Of a DNA stretch of 64,000 nt, positions 9,629-20,281 are shown in pieces (position 1 is the first letter of the stretch; the number at the start of each line of letters is the position of its first letter). Both the position numbers and the translations under genes were made by a program. The stretch covers positions 3,286,001 to 3,350,000 of the forward strand of contig NZ_CP154859.1 in NCBI RefSeq assembly GCF_039614725.1, read 5' to 3'. The notes under the pieces are model-generated. The model had not been told where the DNA came from. It worked only from the letters and a program-made list of their open reading frames with translations, and did not search any database. This DNA comes from Thauera sp. JM12B12 (GTDB lineage: Bacteria; Pseudomonadota; Gammaproteobacteria; Burkholderiales; Rhodocyclaceae).

Positions 9629-10999
9629 TCAACGCGGCATGCCCGGGAGGCCGCCCGGCATCATGCCCTTCATCGCCCGCATCATCTTGTTCATGCCGCC
9701 CTTGGAGAATTGCTTCATGACTTTCTGCGTCTGTTCGAACTGGTTCAGCAGGCGATTGACCTCCTGCACCGTGACGCCGGCTCCGGCGGCAATCCGCCGC
9801 TTGCGGCTGGCCTTGAGGAGTTCGGGCTTGGCGCGTTCGAGCGGCGTCATCGAGTTGATGATGCCTTCGATGCGACCGATCGCCTTCTCCTCCGCCCCGC
9901 CCTGCAGCTTGCCCGCGGCCTGGGCGAACTGCGCCGGCAGCTTGTCCATCATCGAGGCCAGACCACCCATCTTGCGCATCTGGGCGATCTGCTCCTTGAA
10001 GTCGTTGAGATCGAAGCCCTTGCCCGTCTTGAGCTTCTGCGCGAAGGCCTTGGCCTTCTCCTCGTCGACACCGCGGCGCGCCTCCTCGACCAGGCCGAGG
10101 ATGTCGCCCATGCCGAGGATGCGACTGGCCATGCGATCGGGGTGGAAGGGCTCGAGGCCGGAGAGCTTCTCGCCGATGCCGGCGAACTTCAGCGGCTTGC
10201 CGGTGACGTGGCGCACCGACAGCGCCGCACCGCCGCGCGAGTCACCGTCGAGCTTGGTCAGTACCACACCGGTGAGCGGCAAGGCCTCGTTGAAGGCGCG
10301 CGCGGTATTGACCGCGTCCTGACCGAGCATCGCGTCGACCACGAACAAGGTCTCGATCGGCTTGACCGCGGCGTGCAGATCCTTGATCTCGGCCATCATG
10401 GCCTCGTCCACCGCGAGCCGGCCGGCGGTGTCGACCAGCAACACGTCGACATGGTGCTTGCGTGCGTAGTCGAGCGCGGCGAGCGCGATGTCGACCGGCT
10501 TCTGCACGGTCTCGGACGGGAAGAAGCCGACCCCGGCCTGCGCAGCCACCGTCTTCAACTGCTCGATCGCGGCCGGACGATAGACGTCGGTCGACACGAC
10601 CAGCACCTTCTTCTTCTGCTGCTCATGCAGCAGCTTGGCGAGCTTGCCGGTGGTCGTGGTCTTGCCGGCGCCCTGCAGGCCGGCCATCAGCACCACCGCT
10701 GGCGGCTGGGTGGACAGGTCCAGCCCTTCGTGCGCTCCGCCCATGAGCGCCTTGAGCTCGTCATGCACGACGCCCACCAGGGCCTGCCCCGGCGTCAGCG
10801 AGCCGATCACCTCCTGGCCGACGGCCTTCTCCTTGACCTTGGCAACGAAGTCCTTGACCACCGGCAGCGCGACGTCTGCCTCGAGCAAGGCCATGCGCAC
10901 CTCGCGCATCGCGTCCTGGATGTTCTCGTCGGTGAGGCGGGCCTGCCCGCGCAGGGTCTTGACGACTTTGGACAGGCGTTGGGTCAGATTGTCGAGCAT
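9629..10999 (-). CDS. ffh: signal recognition particle protein Ffh
   Basis: A 456-aa SRP54 homologue that binds signal peptides and 4.5S RNA and docks with FtsY to send nascent proteins to the membrane. The start is MLDNLTQRLS (10999); a longer frame is non-conserved. N domain 1-95; G domain with P-loop GLQGAGKT (107-114), DTAGRL, and TKLDGDSRGGAALS; then the Met-rich M domain (MGGLASMMDKLP and the C-terminal MMRAMKGMMPGGLPGMPR). The matching RNA gene (SRP RNA) is at 25740. It is divergent from the CcsA-like gene with 49 bp between starts, as next to ffh in E. coli (ypjD, yfjD). Confidence 0.97.
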   Translation of the reverse strand: MLDNLTQRLSKVVKTLRGQARLTDENIQDAMREVRMALLEADVALPVVKDFVAKVKEKAVGQEVIGSLTPGQALVGVVHDELKALMGGAHEGLDLSTQPPAVVLMAGLQGAGKTTTTGKLAKLLHEQQKKKVLVVSTDVYRPAAIEQLKTVAAQAGVGFFPSETVQKPVDIALAALDYARKHHVDVLLVDTAGRLAVDEAMMAEIKDLHAAVKPIETLFVVDAMLGQDAVNTARAFNEALPLTGVVLTKLDGDSRGGAALSVRHVTGKPLKFAGIGEKLSGLEPFHPDRMASRILGMGDILGLVEEARRGVDEEKAKAFAQKLKTGKGFDLNDFKEQIAQMRKMGGLASMMDKLPAQFAQAAGKLQGGAEEKAIGRIEGIINSMTPLERAKPELLKASRKRRIAAGAGVTVQEVNRLLNQFEQTQKVMKQFSKGGMNKMMRAMKGMMPGGLPGMPR

Positions 11000-11048
11000 G
11001 TTCGTACAGGCCTTGGTCGCGTGACTTGGAGTAAACTGCGGGCTAACT

Positions 11049-11882
11049 ATGGGCACGATTCTACTTCATCTGGTTCCCGCCTCGCTTTACGCCGCCGTGG
11101 GGCTGATCTTCTGGCGTACTTGCGTGATGGGCGGCGCGGGGCATTCGCGCCAGCGCGAATGCATGAGCAGGCGCGAGCGCCTGTTGCTGCTCGCGGCGAT
11201 CGTCGCCCACGGCGCAAGCCTCCATGTCGCGATCTTCCCCGGTACCGACATGCGCTTCGGCTTCGGTGTGGCGGTTTCGCTGATGGTTTGGCTGGCCGTG
11301 TGCTTCTACTGGGTCGAGACCCTCTACACGCGGCTCGACGGCCTTCATGCCGTCGTGATGCCCGCGGGCGCGTTGGCGAGCCTCGTACCACTGTTCTTTC
11401 CAGGCGGTCACGTGCTCACCAACGCGGCGTCGCCGGCCTTCCGCGTACATTTCGTCATCGCCATGCTGGCGTACAGTCTGTTCACGCTCGCCGCGCTGCA
11501 CGCGATGCTGATGTCGGTTGCCAGCCGCCAGTTGCACAATGCGCGCTTCAGCCGGCTGCTCGCCGGATTGCCGCCACTGCTGACGATGGAGGCGCTGCTG
11601 TTCCGGCTGATCAGCATCGCCTTCGTGCTGCTCACGCTGACCTTGGTCACCGGCCTGCTGTTCTCCGAAACGCTGTTCGGCCAGGCCCTGCGCGCTGACC
11701 ACAAGACCGTGTTTGCGGTGATCTCCTGGCTACTGTTCGGCGGCCTGCTGGTCGGGCGCTGGCTGTGGGGCTGGCGTGGCCGCGTGGCCCTGCGGTGGAC
11801 GCTGGCAGGCTTCGTGGCGCTGATGCTCGCCTACGTGGGCAGCCGCTTCGTGGTCGAGGTCGTGCTCCACCGTACGGGCTGA
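11049..11882 (+). CDS. CcsA/YpjD-like cytochrome c biogenesis-type membrane protein
   Basis: A 277-aa protein with about eight hydrophobic helices, a conserved central WVETLYTRLDG segment and a late DHKTVFAVISWLLFGGLL, matching the CcsA/CcmC-like inner-membrane family (YpjD in E. coli). Family members handle haem for cytochrome c assembly, but YpjD itself is poorly characterised. The leader is very short, and the ffh-ypjD-yfjD neighbourhood is conserved across proteobacteria, which supports the assignment. The next gene follows 77 bp later on the same strand. Confidence 0.87.
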   Translation: MGTILLHLVPASLYAAVGLIFWRTCVMGGAGHSRQRECMSRRERLLLLAAIVAHGASLHVAIFPGTDMRFGFGVAVSLMVWLAVCFYWVETLYTRLDGLHAVVMPAGALASLVPLFFPGGHVLTNAASPAFRVHFVIAMLAYSLFTLAALHAMLMSVASRQLHNARFSRLLAGLPPLLTMEALLFRLISIAFVLLTLTLVTGLLFSETLFGQALRADHKTVFAVISWLLFGGLLVGRWLWGWRGRVALRWTLAGFVALMLAYVGSRFVVEVVLHRTG

Positions 11883-11959
11883 GGGACGCGCGCCGGCGTC
11901 ATTGACACGACTCCGTCCCCCACCAATACTCGCCCCCCCATGGACTTCCCGCGCCACTC

Positions 11960-13240
11960 GTGTCGGACATACACCTGACGTTTCAGATCGCCGCCCTCGT
12001 CGTGTTGCTGGTGCTGTCGGCCTGCTTCTCGATGTCGGAGACGGTGATGATGGCGGCCAACCGTTATCGACTGCGCTCGCTGGCCGCGCAAGGCAACCGC
12101 GGCGCAGGCCTCGCCATCGACCTGCTCGCCCGCACCGACCGCCTGCTCGGCGTCATCCTGCTGTTCAACAACCTCGTCAACACCGCCGCCGCCACCCTGG
12201 TGAGCGTGATCACGCTCGAGCTGTTCGGCGACGAGCGCTGGGCGCTCGGGATCGCCACCCTGCTGGTGACGTTCGCGATCCTGGTGTTCGCGGAGATCAC
12301 GCCCAAGGTCATCGGCGCCAACAACGCCGATCGCCTGGCGCCGATCGTGGCCTATCCGCTGTCGGCGCTGCTGCGCAGCTTCTACTTCGCGGTCTGGTTC
12401 GTGAACCTGTTCTCGCGCGGGCTGCTGGCGCTGCTGCGACTCAAGCCGAGGGAGGACAACAGCGGCGCGCTCTCGGTCGAGGAGCTGCGCGCGATGGTGA
12501 TCGAGTCGGGACAGTACATCCCGCACAAGCACCGCAGCATCCTGATGAACCTGTTCGATCTCGAGAGCATCACCGTCGAGGACGTGATGACGCCGCGTGG
12601 CGCGATCGAAGGCGTGGACCTGTCCGATCCCGAGGACGACATCCGTCGCCAGATCGGCACGAGCTTCCATACCCGGCTTGCCGTATTCGACGGCGACCGC
12701 GAACACGTGGTCGGCGTGCTCCACCAGCGCCGGCTGCTGAGCAACCTGCTCGACGAATCCTTCAGCGCCGAACGCATCCGCGAACTGCTCGCCCGCCCTT
12801 ACTTCGTGCCCGCCGACACGCCGTTGTATTCGCAGCTCCAGTTCTTCCAGGAGAACCAGCAGCGACTCGCCTTCGTGGTCGACGAGTATGGCGAGCTGCT
12901 CGGACTCATCACGCTGGAAGACATCATCGAGGAGCTGATCGGAAAGTTCACGACCAGCACCCCGGACGCCGGCGACCGCATGGCTTGGAACGACGAAGGC
13001 AGCGTGCTGGTGGACGGCTCGGCGAACCTGCGCGAGCTCAACCGCAAGCTCGAACTCGAACTGCCGACAGACGGCCCGAAGACCCTCAACGGCCTGATCC
13101 TCGAGCACCTGCAGGACATTCCCGAAACCGGCGTCTCGATGAAGATCGCCGACACGCCGATCGAAGTCGTGCAGACCCAGGACCGCATGGTCCGCACGGC
13201 GCGGCTGTTCCGCCCGGTGCCGCGCCCCGAAGAGCAATGA
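11960..13240 (+). CDS. CNNM/CBS-domain membrane protein, HlyC/CorC family (YfjD-like)
   Basis: A 426-aa protein beginning with GTG (MSDIHLTFQIAAL). Residues ~1-190 form the DUF21/CNNM transmembrane domain (MSETVMMAANRYRLR, EITPKVIGANNADRLAP). Residues ~205-330 are two CBS motifs (VMTPRGAIEGV and FVVDEYGELLGLITLED). Residues ~345-420 are the CorC/HlyC transporter-associated domain. Relatives are implicated in magnesium and cobalt efflux. It follows the CcsA-like gene, the same order as E. coli ypjD-yfjD. Confidence 0.9.
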   Translation: MSDIHLTFQIAALVVLLVLSACFSMSETVMMAANRYRLRSLAAQGNRGAGLAIDLLARTDRLLGVILLFNNLVNTAAATLVSVITLELFGDERWALGIATLLVTFAILVFAEITPKVIGANNADRLAPIVAYPLSALLRSFYFAVWFVNLFSRGLLALLRLKPREDNSGALSVEELRAMVIESGQYIPHKHRSILMNLFDLESITVEDVMTPRGAIEGVDLSDPEDDIRRQIGTSFHTRLAVFDGDREHVVGVLHQRRLLSNLLDESFSAERIRELLARPYFVPADTPLYSQLQFFQENQQRLAFVVDEYGELLGLITLEDIIEELIGKFTTSTPDAGDRMAWNDEGSVLVDGSANLRELNRKLELELPTDGPKTLNGLILEHLQDIPETGVSMKIADTPIEVVQTQDRMVRTARLFRPVPRPEEQ

Positions 13241-13328
13241 AGCACCCGGTCACGCCCCTGGCCGCGCAAGGCTTTACAAGCCTGCACCCGGCGTGCAACA
13301 TCGGCCGCACCTCGAACACGGGCAAGGC

Positions 13329-15044
13329 ATGGCCGCAAGCACCAAACCGGCCCTGAGCGGTTTCGCCAGGGCGTTGATCCAGCACGAGCATCTGCAGGAA
13401 GCAGATGCCGCGGCGTGCTCCGCTCACGCGGGCGAGGCGACCAACGCCTTCATGCTTGAGGTGGCCAACCGCGGCCTGATGAGTTGCGCCGCGATGGCGC
13501 GCTTCGCCGCCGAGACCTTCGGCTACCCGCTGCTCGACATCGCGGCCTTCGACCCGGCGATGTTCGCGCGCGATGCGGTAGACCGCAAGCTGCTCTCCAA
13601 GCATCAGGTCGCGCCGCTGCTCAAGCGCCAGAACAGGATCACGCTCGCCGTCGCCGACCCATCCAACCTGCGCGCGCTTGACGAGATCCGCTTCCAGACC
13701 GGCATGCAGCTCGACCTCGTGATCGCCGAGGCGGACAAGCTCAAGCGCACGGTCGACGCCCTGACCGAATCGGCCGCCGACACCCTGAAGGAGCTTACCG
13801 GCGAAGCCTTCGACATGGACATGCTGCAGCAGGACAGCCCGACGCAGCAGCGTGACGAGGAGGAGGCCAACGAGGTCGATGACGCGCCGGTCGTCAAGTT
13901 CATCCAGAAAGTGCTGGTGGACGCGATCAACGAGGGCGCCTCCGACATCCACTTCGAGCCCTACGAGAAGTACTACCGCATCCGCGTGCGCACCGACGGC
14001 ATCCTGCGTGACATCGCGCAGCCGCCGCTGGTGCTCAAGGACAAGATCGCCGCACGCATCAAGGTGATCTCCCGGCTGGACATCTCCGAGAAGCGCGTGC
14101 CGCAGGACGGACGCATGAAGCTGGTGCTGTCCAAGAACAAGGCGATCGATTTCCGCGTGTCGACGCTGCCGACGCTGCATGGCGAGAAGATCGTCATGCG
14201 TATCCTCGACCCGAGCTCGGCCATGCTCGGCATCGACGCGCTCGGCTACGACCCGGACCAGAAGGAAGCGCTGCTCGGCGCCGTCCAGCGCCCCTACGGC
14301 ATGATCCTGGTCACCGGGCCGACCGGCTCGGGCAAGACGGTTTCGCTCTACACCTGCCTCAACATCCTCAACCAGCCGGGGGTGAACATCTCCACGGCGG
14401 AAGATCCGGCCGAAATCAACCTGCCCGGCATCAACCAGGTGAACGTCAACGAAAAGGCCGGCCTCACCTTCTCGGCTGCGCTGCGTGCATTCCTGCGCCA
14501 GGACCCGGACATCATCATGGTCGGCGAGATCCGCGACCTCGAAACTGCGGAGATCGCGATCAAGGCGGCGCAGACCGGCCACCTCGTGCTCTCCACCCTG
14601 CATACCAACGACGCACCTTCGACGCTCGAGCGCCTCAAGAATATGGGCGTGGCGCCGTTCAATATCGCATCCTCGGTGATTCTTATCACGGCCCAGCGCC
14701 TTGCCCGCCGGCTATGCTCCTGCAAGAAGCCGGTGGACATCCCGGTCGAGGCGCTGCTGGAAGCCGGATTCGGCGCCGAGGACTTGGACGGAAGCTGGCA
14801 ACCCATGGGTCCGGTCGGCTGTGACCGCTGCAAGGGCAGCGGCTACAAGGGTCGCGTGGGCATCTATCAGGTGATGCCGATCACCGAGGAGATCGCCCAC
14901 ATCATCATGACCGGAGGCAACTCGATGGACATCGCGGCCCAAGCCCAGCGCGACGGCGTGCGCGACCTGCGCCAGTCGGGTCTGCGCAAGGTAAAACAGG
15001 GCGTCACCTCGCTGGAAGAAGTGCTGGCGACGACCAACGAATAA
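13329..15044 (+). CDS. pilB: type IV pilus assembly ATPase PilB
   Basis: Cytosolic hexameric ATPase that powers pilus extension, 571 aa from MAASTKPALSG. The first ~150 residues are the T2SSE N-terminal domain. The ATPase core contains Walker A GPTGSGKT (about 333), the Asp box, Walker B DPDIIMVGEIRD (about 392), and the His box. Four cysteines (CSC about 460, CDRC about 498) form the zinc site typical of PilB/GspE. It is followed at 15 bp by pilC and then by pilD, the standard pilBCD operon. Major pilin genes are not in the window. Confidence 0.97.
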   Translation: MAASTKPALSGFARALIQHEHLQEADAAACSAHAGEATNAFMLEVANRGLMSCAAMARFAAETFGYPLLDIAAFDPAMFARDAVDRKLLSKHQVAPLLKRQNRITLAVADPSNLRALDEIRFQTGMQLDLVIAEADKLKRTVDALTESAADTLKELTGEAFDMDMLQQDSPTQQRDEEEANEVDDAPVVKFIQKVLVDAINEGASDIHFEPYEKYYRIRVRTDGILRDIAQPPLVLKDKIAARIKVISRLDISEKRVPQDGRMKLVLSKNKAIDFRVSTLPTLHGEKIVMRILDPSSAMLGIDALGYDPDQKEALLGAVQRPYGMILVTGPTGSGKTVSLYTCLNILNQPGVNISTAEDPAEINLPGINQVNVNEKAGLTFSAALRAFLRQDPDIIMVGEIRDLETAEIAIKAAQTGHLVLSTLHTNDAPSTLERLKNMGVAPFNIASSVILITAQRLARRLCSCKKPVDIPVEALLEAGFGAEDLDGSWQPMGPVGCDRCKGSGYKGRVGIYQVMPITEEIAHIIMTGGNSMDIAAQAQRDGVRDLRQSGLRKVKQGVTSLEEVLATTNE

Positions 15045-15059
15045 AGGACGTTCGATCTC

Positions 15060-16292
15060 ATGGCGACAGCAAGCCGGGCGGTGCGCGCCACAGGTCCGAA
15101 GGAAGACCTGTACACCTGGGAAGGCAAGGACAAGACGGGCAAGGTCGTGCGCGGCGAGATCCGCGCCGCCGGCGAGGCCATGGTTCAGGCCATGCTGCGC
15201 CGCCAGGGCGTCCAGGTCAGCAAGGTCAGGAAGCACAAGATGGCCCGCGGCGGGCGCATCAGCGACAAGGACATCGCGCTCTTCACCCGCCAGCTCGCGA
15301 CCATGATGAAGTCCGGCGTGCCGCTGCTGCAGGCCTTCGACATCGCCATGAAGGGTTCGGGCAACGCTGCGCTGTCGCGCCTGCTCAACGACATCCGTAC
15401 CGACGTCGAGACCGGCCTCAACCTTTCTCAGGCCTTCGCGAAGCACCCGCAGCACTTCGACAAGCTGTTCTGCAACCTGGTCGCCGCCGGCGAACAGGCC
15501 GGCATCCTCGACAGCCTGCTCGACCGCATCGCGACCTACAAGGAAAAGATCCTCGCGATCAAGAGCAAGATCAAGTCTGCGCTCTTCTATCCCGCGGCCG
15601 TGGTCGTGGTCGCCGGCCTGGTGGTCTCGGTGATGATGCTGTTCGTGATCCCCGAGTTCAAGAGCGTTTTCGCCAGCTTCGGCGCCGACCTGCCGGCACC
15701 CACGATGCTGGTGATCGCGATGTCGGACTTCTTCGTCGAGTCCTGGTACCTGGTGTTCGGCGCCCTGATCGGGGCGATCGTCTTCATCGCCTGGAGCTAC
15801 AAGCGCTCCACCGCCATGCAGATCGCGCTCGACCGCACGCTGCTGCGCTTCCCGGTCATCGGCCCGATCATCCGCAAGGCCACGGTCGCACGCTGGACAC
15901 GCACGCTATCGACGATGTTCGCCGCCGGCGTACCGCTGGTGGAGGCGCTGGACTCGGTCGGCGGCGCCGCGGGCAACTACGTCTATCTGGTGGCCACTCG
16001 GCAGATCCAGAGCGAAGTCAGCACCGGCACCAGCCTCACCATCGCGATGCAGAACGCCGACGTGTTCCCGACCATGGTGGTGCAGATGGTGTCCATCGGC
16101 GAGGAGTCCGGCCAGCTCGACAGCATGCTCAGCAAGGTCGCCGACTTCTTCGAGCAGGAAGTGGATGACGCCGTCGCCGGCCTGTCGCAGCTGCTGGAGC
16201 CGCTGATCATGGTCTTCCTCGGCACCGTCATCGGCGGCCTCGTGGTCGCGATGTATCTGCCGATCTTCAAGCTTGGCGCGGTCGTCGGCTGA
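15060..16292 (+). CDS. pilC: type IV pilus inner-membrane platform protein PilC
   Basis: A 410-aa polytopic protein with two T2SF domains (about 75-200 and 275-400). Each starts with the family pattern FTRQLATMMKSGVPLLQAF or its second-copy counterpart WTRTLSTMFAAGVPLVEAL, and hydrophobic helices lie near 175-195, 220-245 and 380-405. PilC anchors the PilB motor and the pilin in the inner membrane. The stop at 16290-16292 abuts the pilD ATG directly. Confidence 0.97.
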   Translation: MATASRAVRATGPKEDLYTWEGKDKTGKVVRGEIRAAGEAMVQAMLRRQGVQVSKVRKHKMARGGRISDKDIALFTRQLATMMKSGVPLLQAFDIAMKGSGNAALSRLLNDIRTDVETGLNLSQAFAKHPQHFDKLFCNLVAAGEQAGILDSLLDRIATYKEKILAIKSKIKSALFYPAAVVVVAGLVVSVMMLFVIPEFKSVFASFGADLPAPTMLVIAMSDFFVESWYLVFGALIGAIVFIAWSYKRSTAMQIALDRTLLRFPVIGPIIRKATVARWTRTLSTMFAAGVPLVEALDSVGGAAGNYVYLVATRQIQSEVSTGTSLTIAMQNADVFPTMVVQMVSIGEESGQLDSMLSKVADFFEQEVDDAVAGLSQLLEPLIMVFLGTVIGGLVVAMYLPIFKLGAVVG

Positions 16293-17144
16293 ATGCGCGA
16301 GCTCCTGAACGATCCGGCGGCCTTCGCGGCCCTCGCCAGCCTGCTCGGCCTCTTCGTCGGCAGCTTCCTCAACGTCGTCATCCACCGCCTGCCGCAGATG
16401 ATGACGCGCGACTGGCACGCCCAGGCCGCCGAGCTGCGCGGCGAGGAGGCGCCGGCGACCGAGCGCTTCAACCTCGCCACCCCGCGCTCGCGCTGCCCCC
16501 ACTGCGGCCACGCGATCGGCGCGCTCGAGAACATCCCGGTGGTCAGCTACGTGCTGCTGCGCGGGCGCTGCCGTCATTGCGGCGCGGGCATCAGCAAGCG
16601 CTACCCGATCGTCGAGGCCTTCACCGCAGCGTTGTCGGGCTATGCTGCCTGGCACTTCGGCTTCGGCCTCGCCGCGCTCGGCGCCCTGCTCTTCATCTGG
16701 GCGATGGTGGCGCTGGCCTTCATCGACCTCGACACCCAGTTGCTGCCCGACGACATCACGCTGCCGCTGCTGTGGCTGGGGCTGGCCTTCAACCTCGCCG
16801 GCACCTACACCGAGCTGCCGGCCGCGGTCATCGGCGCGATGGCCGGTTACCTCGCGCTGTGGTCGGTGTTCTGGCTGTTCAAGCTCGCCACCGGCAAGGA
16901 AGGCATGGGCTACGGCGACTTCAAGCTGCTCGGCGCGATCGGGGCGTGGCTGGGGTGGCAGGTGTTGCCGCTGACCATCCTGCTGTCCTCGCTGGTCGGC
17001 GCTGTGGTCGGCATCGCCCTCATCGTCTTCGCACGCCACGGCCGCAACGTGCCGATTCCCTTCGGCCCCTATCTTGCGGCCGCCGGGGTGCTCGCCCTGT
17101 TCTGGGGCGAGGCGCTGACCACGCGCTATCTCGGCCTGCTCTGA
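16293..17144 (+). CDS. pilD: prepilin peptidase / N-methyltransferase PilD
   Basis: A 283-aa membrane aspartyl protease that cleaves and N-methylates type IV prepilins. The N-terminal cytosolic domain has the two CxxC zinc pairs (CPHCGHAIG about 70 and CRHCGAGISKRYP about 92). Catalytic aspartates sit in FIDLDTQLLPDDITLP (about 148) and in the GMGYGDFKLLGA motif (about 210). There are about eight hydrophobic helices. It is the last gene of pilBCD and is followed by an intrinsic terminator at 17196. Confidence 0.97.
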   Translation: MRELLNDPAAFAALASLLGLFVGSFLNVVIHRLPQMMTRDWHAQAAELRGEEAPATERFNLATPRSRCPHCGHAIGALENIPVVSYVLLRGRCRHCGAGISKRYPIVEAFTAALSGYAAWHFGFGLAALGALLFIWAMVALAFIDLDTQLLPDDITLPLLWLGLAFNLAGTYTELPAAVIGAMAGYLALWSVFWLFKLATGKEGMGYGDFKLLGAIGAWLGWQVLPLTILLSSLVGAVVGIALIVFARHGRNVPIPFGPYLAAAGVLALFWGEALTTRYLGLL

Positions 17145-17195
17145 CCGCTGCCCTGCAGGGGCTTGAAGCGGGCCCGCACAGCCCTCATCTGTCGA

Positions 17196-17225
17196 GCGCG
17201 CCCCGGCGATCGGGGTGCGCTTTTT
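17196..17225 (+). terminator. Rho-independent terminator after pilBCD
   Basis: The 10-bp stem (17196-17205 with 17211-17220, one G-U pair) has a 5-base loop and is followed at once by TTTTT. It lies 52 bp after the pilD stop. Confidence 0.88.
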
Positions 17226-17275
17226 CCTTATGCTGCATTGCGTTAGACTTGCGCACCTGTTTCAGGGAGCTTCTC

Positions 17276-17551
17276 ATGCCCATCTACGAATATCGTTGCC
17301 CGAGCTGCGGTTTCCAGAAGGAACACCTGCAGAAAATGAGCGATGCCCCGCTGACCGCCTGCCCGTCCTGCGGCGCCACCGGCTACGCCAAGCTGCTGTC
17401 GGCCGCCGGCTTCCAGCTCAAGGGCTCGGGCTGGTACGCCACCGACTTCAAGGGCGGCGGCTCGTCTGCCGCGCCCGCGGCCGCCACCTCGTCCTCCTCT
17501 TCCGACACCGCGCCTGCAGCCAGCTGCGGCGGCGGCTGCGCGTGCCACTGA
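17276..17551 (+). CDS. FmdB-family zinc-ribbon protein
   Basis: A 91-aa protein, MPIYEYRCPSCG..., with two CxxC knuckles (CPSCG at 9-13 and CPSCG near 33) forming the FmdB/CxxC_CXXC regulatory-type zinc ribbon. The rest is Ser/Ala-rich and ends in SCGGGCACH. FmdB was named from formamidase regulation, but most homologues have no known function. CAGGGAG precedes the ATG. It is the first gene of a run with the DUF502 protein (1 bp apart) and aspS, an order common in betaproteobacteria. Confidence 0.9.
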   Translation: MPIYEYRCPSCGFQKEHLQKMSDAPLTACPSCGATGYAKLLSAAGFQLKGSGWYATDFKGGGSSAAPAAATSSSSSDTAPAASCGGGCACH

Positions 17552-17552
17552 C

Positions 17553-18176
17553 TTGAAAAAATACTTCATCACCGGCCTGCTGATCTGGATCCCGCTGGCG
17601 ATCACCTTCATGGTGCTCGCCTGGATCGTCGGCACGCTCGACGCCATCCTGCTCTGGCTTCCCACCGAATACCAGCCCAGCCGCTACATCGGCTTCGACA
17701 TACCCGGCGTCGGCCTGGTGGCGAGTCTGCTGATCGTGTTCTTTACCGGCCTCATCGCCGCCAACGTGCTCGGCCAGAAGCTGGTGAAGCTGTGGGAGGC
17801 CCTGCTCGCCCGCATCCCGGTGGTGAAGTCGATCTACTACAGCGTCAAGCAGGTCTCGGACACCCTGTTCTCGAGCAGCGGCCAGGCCTTCCGCAAGGCG
17901 CTGCTCGTGCAGTACCCGCGCCAGGGCTCGTGGACGATCGCCTTCCTCACGGGCAAGCCCGGCGGGGATGCCGCCAACCACCTCCGGGGCGACTACGTCA
18001 GCATCTACGTGCCGACCACGCCGAACCCGACCTCGGGCTTCTTCCTGATGATGCCGCGGGAAGACGTGGTCGAGCTCGACATGAGCGTCGATGAGGCGCT
18101 CAAGTACATCATCTCGATGGGCGTCGTCGCCCCGCCGACACGCCGTGTCGAGCGGCCTGCGCTGCTCAACGAGTAA
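17553..18176 (+). CDS. DUF502-family membrane protein
   Basis: A 207-aa protein beginning at a TTG one base after the FmdB stop ([15 protein letters not shown]). There are two transmembrane helices (about 5-28 and 52-75) and a conserved cytosolic part with [13 protein letters not shown] and [13 protein letters not shown], the DUF502 signature. No function is assigned to the family. The close spacing to FmdB and aspS suggests one transcript. Confidence 0.9.
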   Translation: MKKYFITGLLIWIPLAITFMVLAWIVGTLDAILLWLPTEYQPSRYIGFDIPGVGLVASLLIVFFTGLIAANVLGQKLVKLWEALLARIPVVKSIYYSVKQVSDTLFSSSGQAFRKALLVQYPRQGSWTIAFLTGKPGGDAANHLRGDYVSIYVPTTPNPTSGFFLMMPREDVVELDMSVDEALKYIISMGVVAPPTRRVERPALLNE

Positions 18177-18246
18177 GAACCCACACCTCTCTCAGACCGC
18201 CGTGCGACGCCCGCGCGCCACGACCCAGAACTGCCGGAATCCATCC

Positions 18247-20046
<1,800 letters not shown>

Positions 20047-20067
20047 TCACGCGCCCGGCCCGAGTCT

Positions 20068-20135
20068 GTCGGAGCGGGCCTGCTCGCCCGTAGCCTGCGC
20101 AGCGCCGCTGCATGCGCGGACAAGCCCGCTCCCAC
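20068..20135. repeat. REP-like palindromic intergenic repeat
   Basis: Imperfect inverted arms GTCGGAGCGGGCCTG... (20068-20090) and ...AAGCCCGCTCCCAC (to 20135) bracket a GC-rich loop. The sequence is a diverged member of the GTGGGAGCGGGCTTG family seen twice at 51847-52008. Confidence 0.75.
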
Positions 20136-20163
20136 ATCGCCGCGCCCGCTCCGGGCGCCCATG

Positions 20164-20215
20164 CCTGAAGCCCCTGCGACGAAGAACACGCTTTCTTCGT
20201 CGCAGGGGCTTCAGG
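20164..20215 (+). terminator. long perfect hairpin, probable terminator after aspS
   Basis: Two 23-base arms (20164-20186 and 20193-20215) are exactly complementary with a 6-base loop (CACGCT), followed by CTTTT. The stem is longer and more perfect than a typical intrinsic terminator. Confidence 0.8.
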
Positions 20216-20281
20216 CTTTTCGCCACCTGCCGTAATCTTCGGTCATGGCACGCCTGCCGCGTGCGTCCGGTGCCCCGTCCG

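Noticed and set aside
16577-17275. Upstream extension of the FmdB frame into pilD
   Set aside because: This part is out of frame inside pilD and Arg-rich. The real FmdB start is the ATG at 17276 with CAGGGAG upstream.
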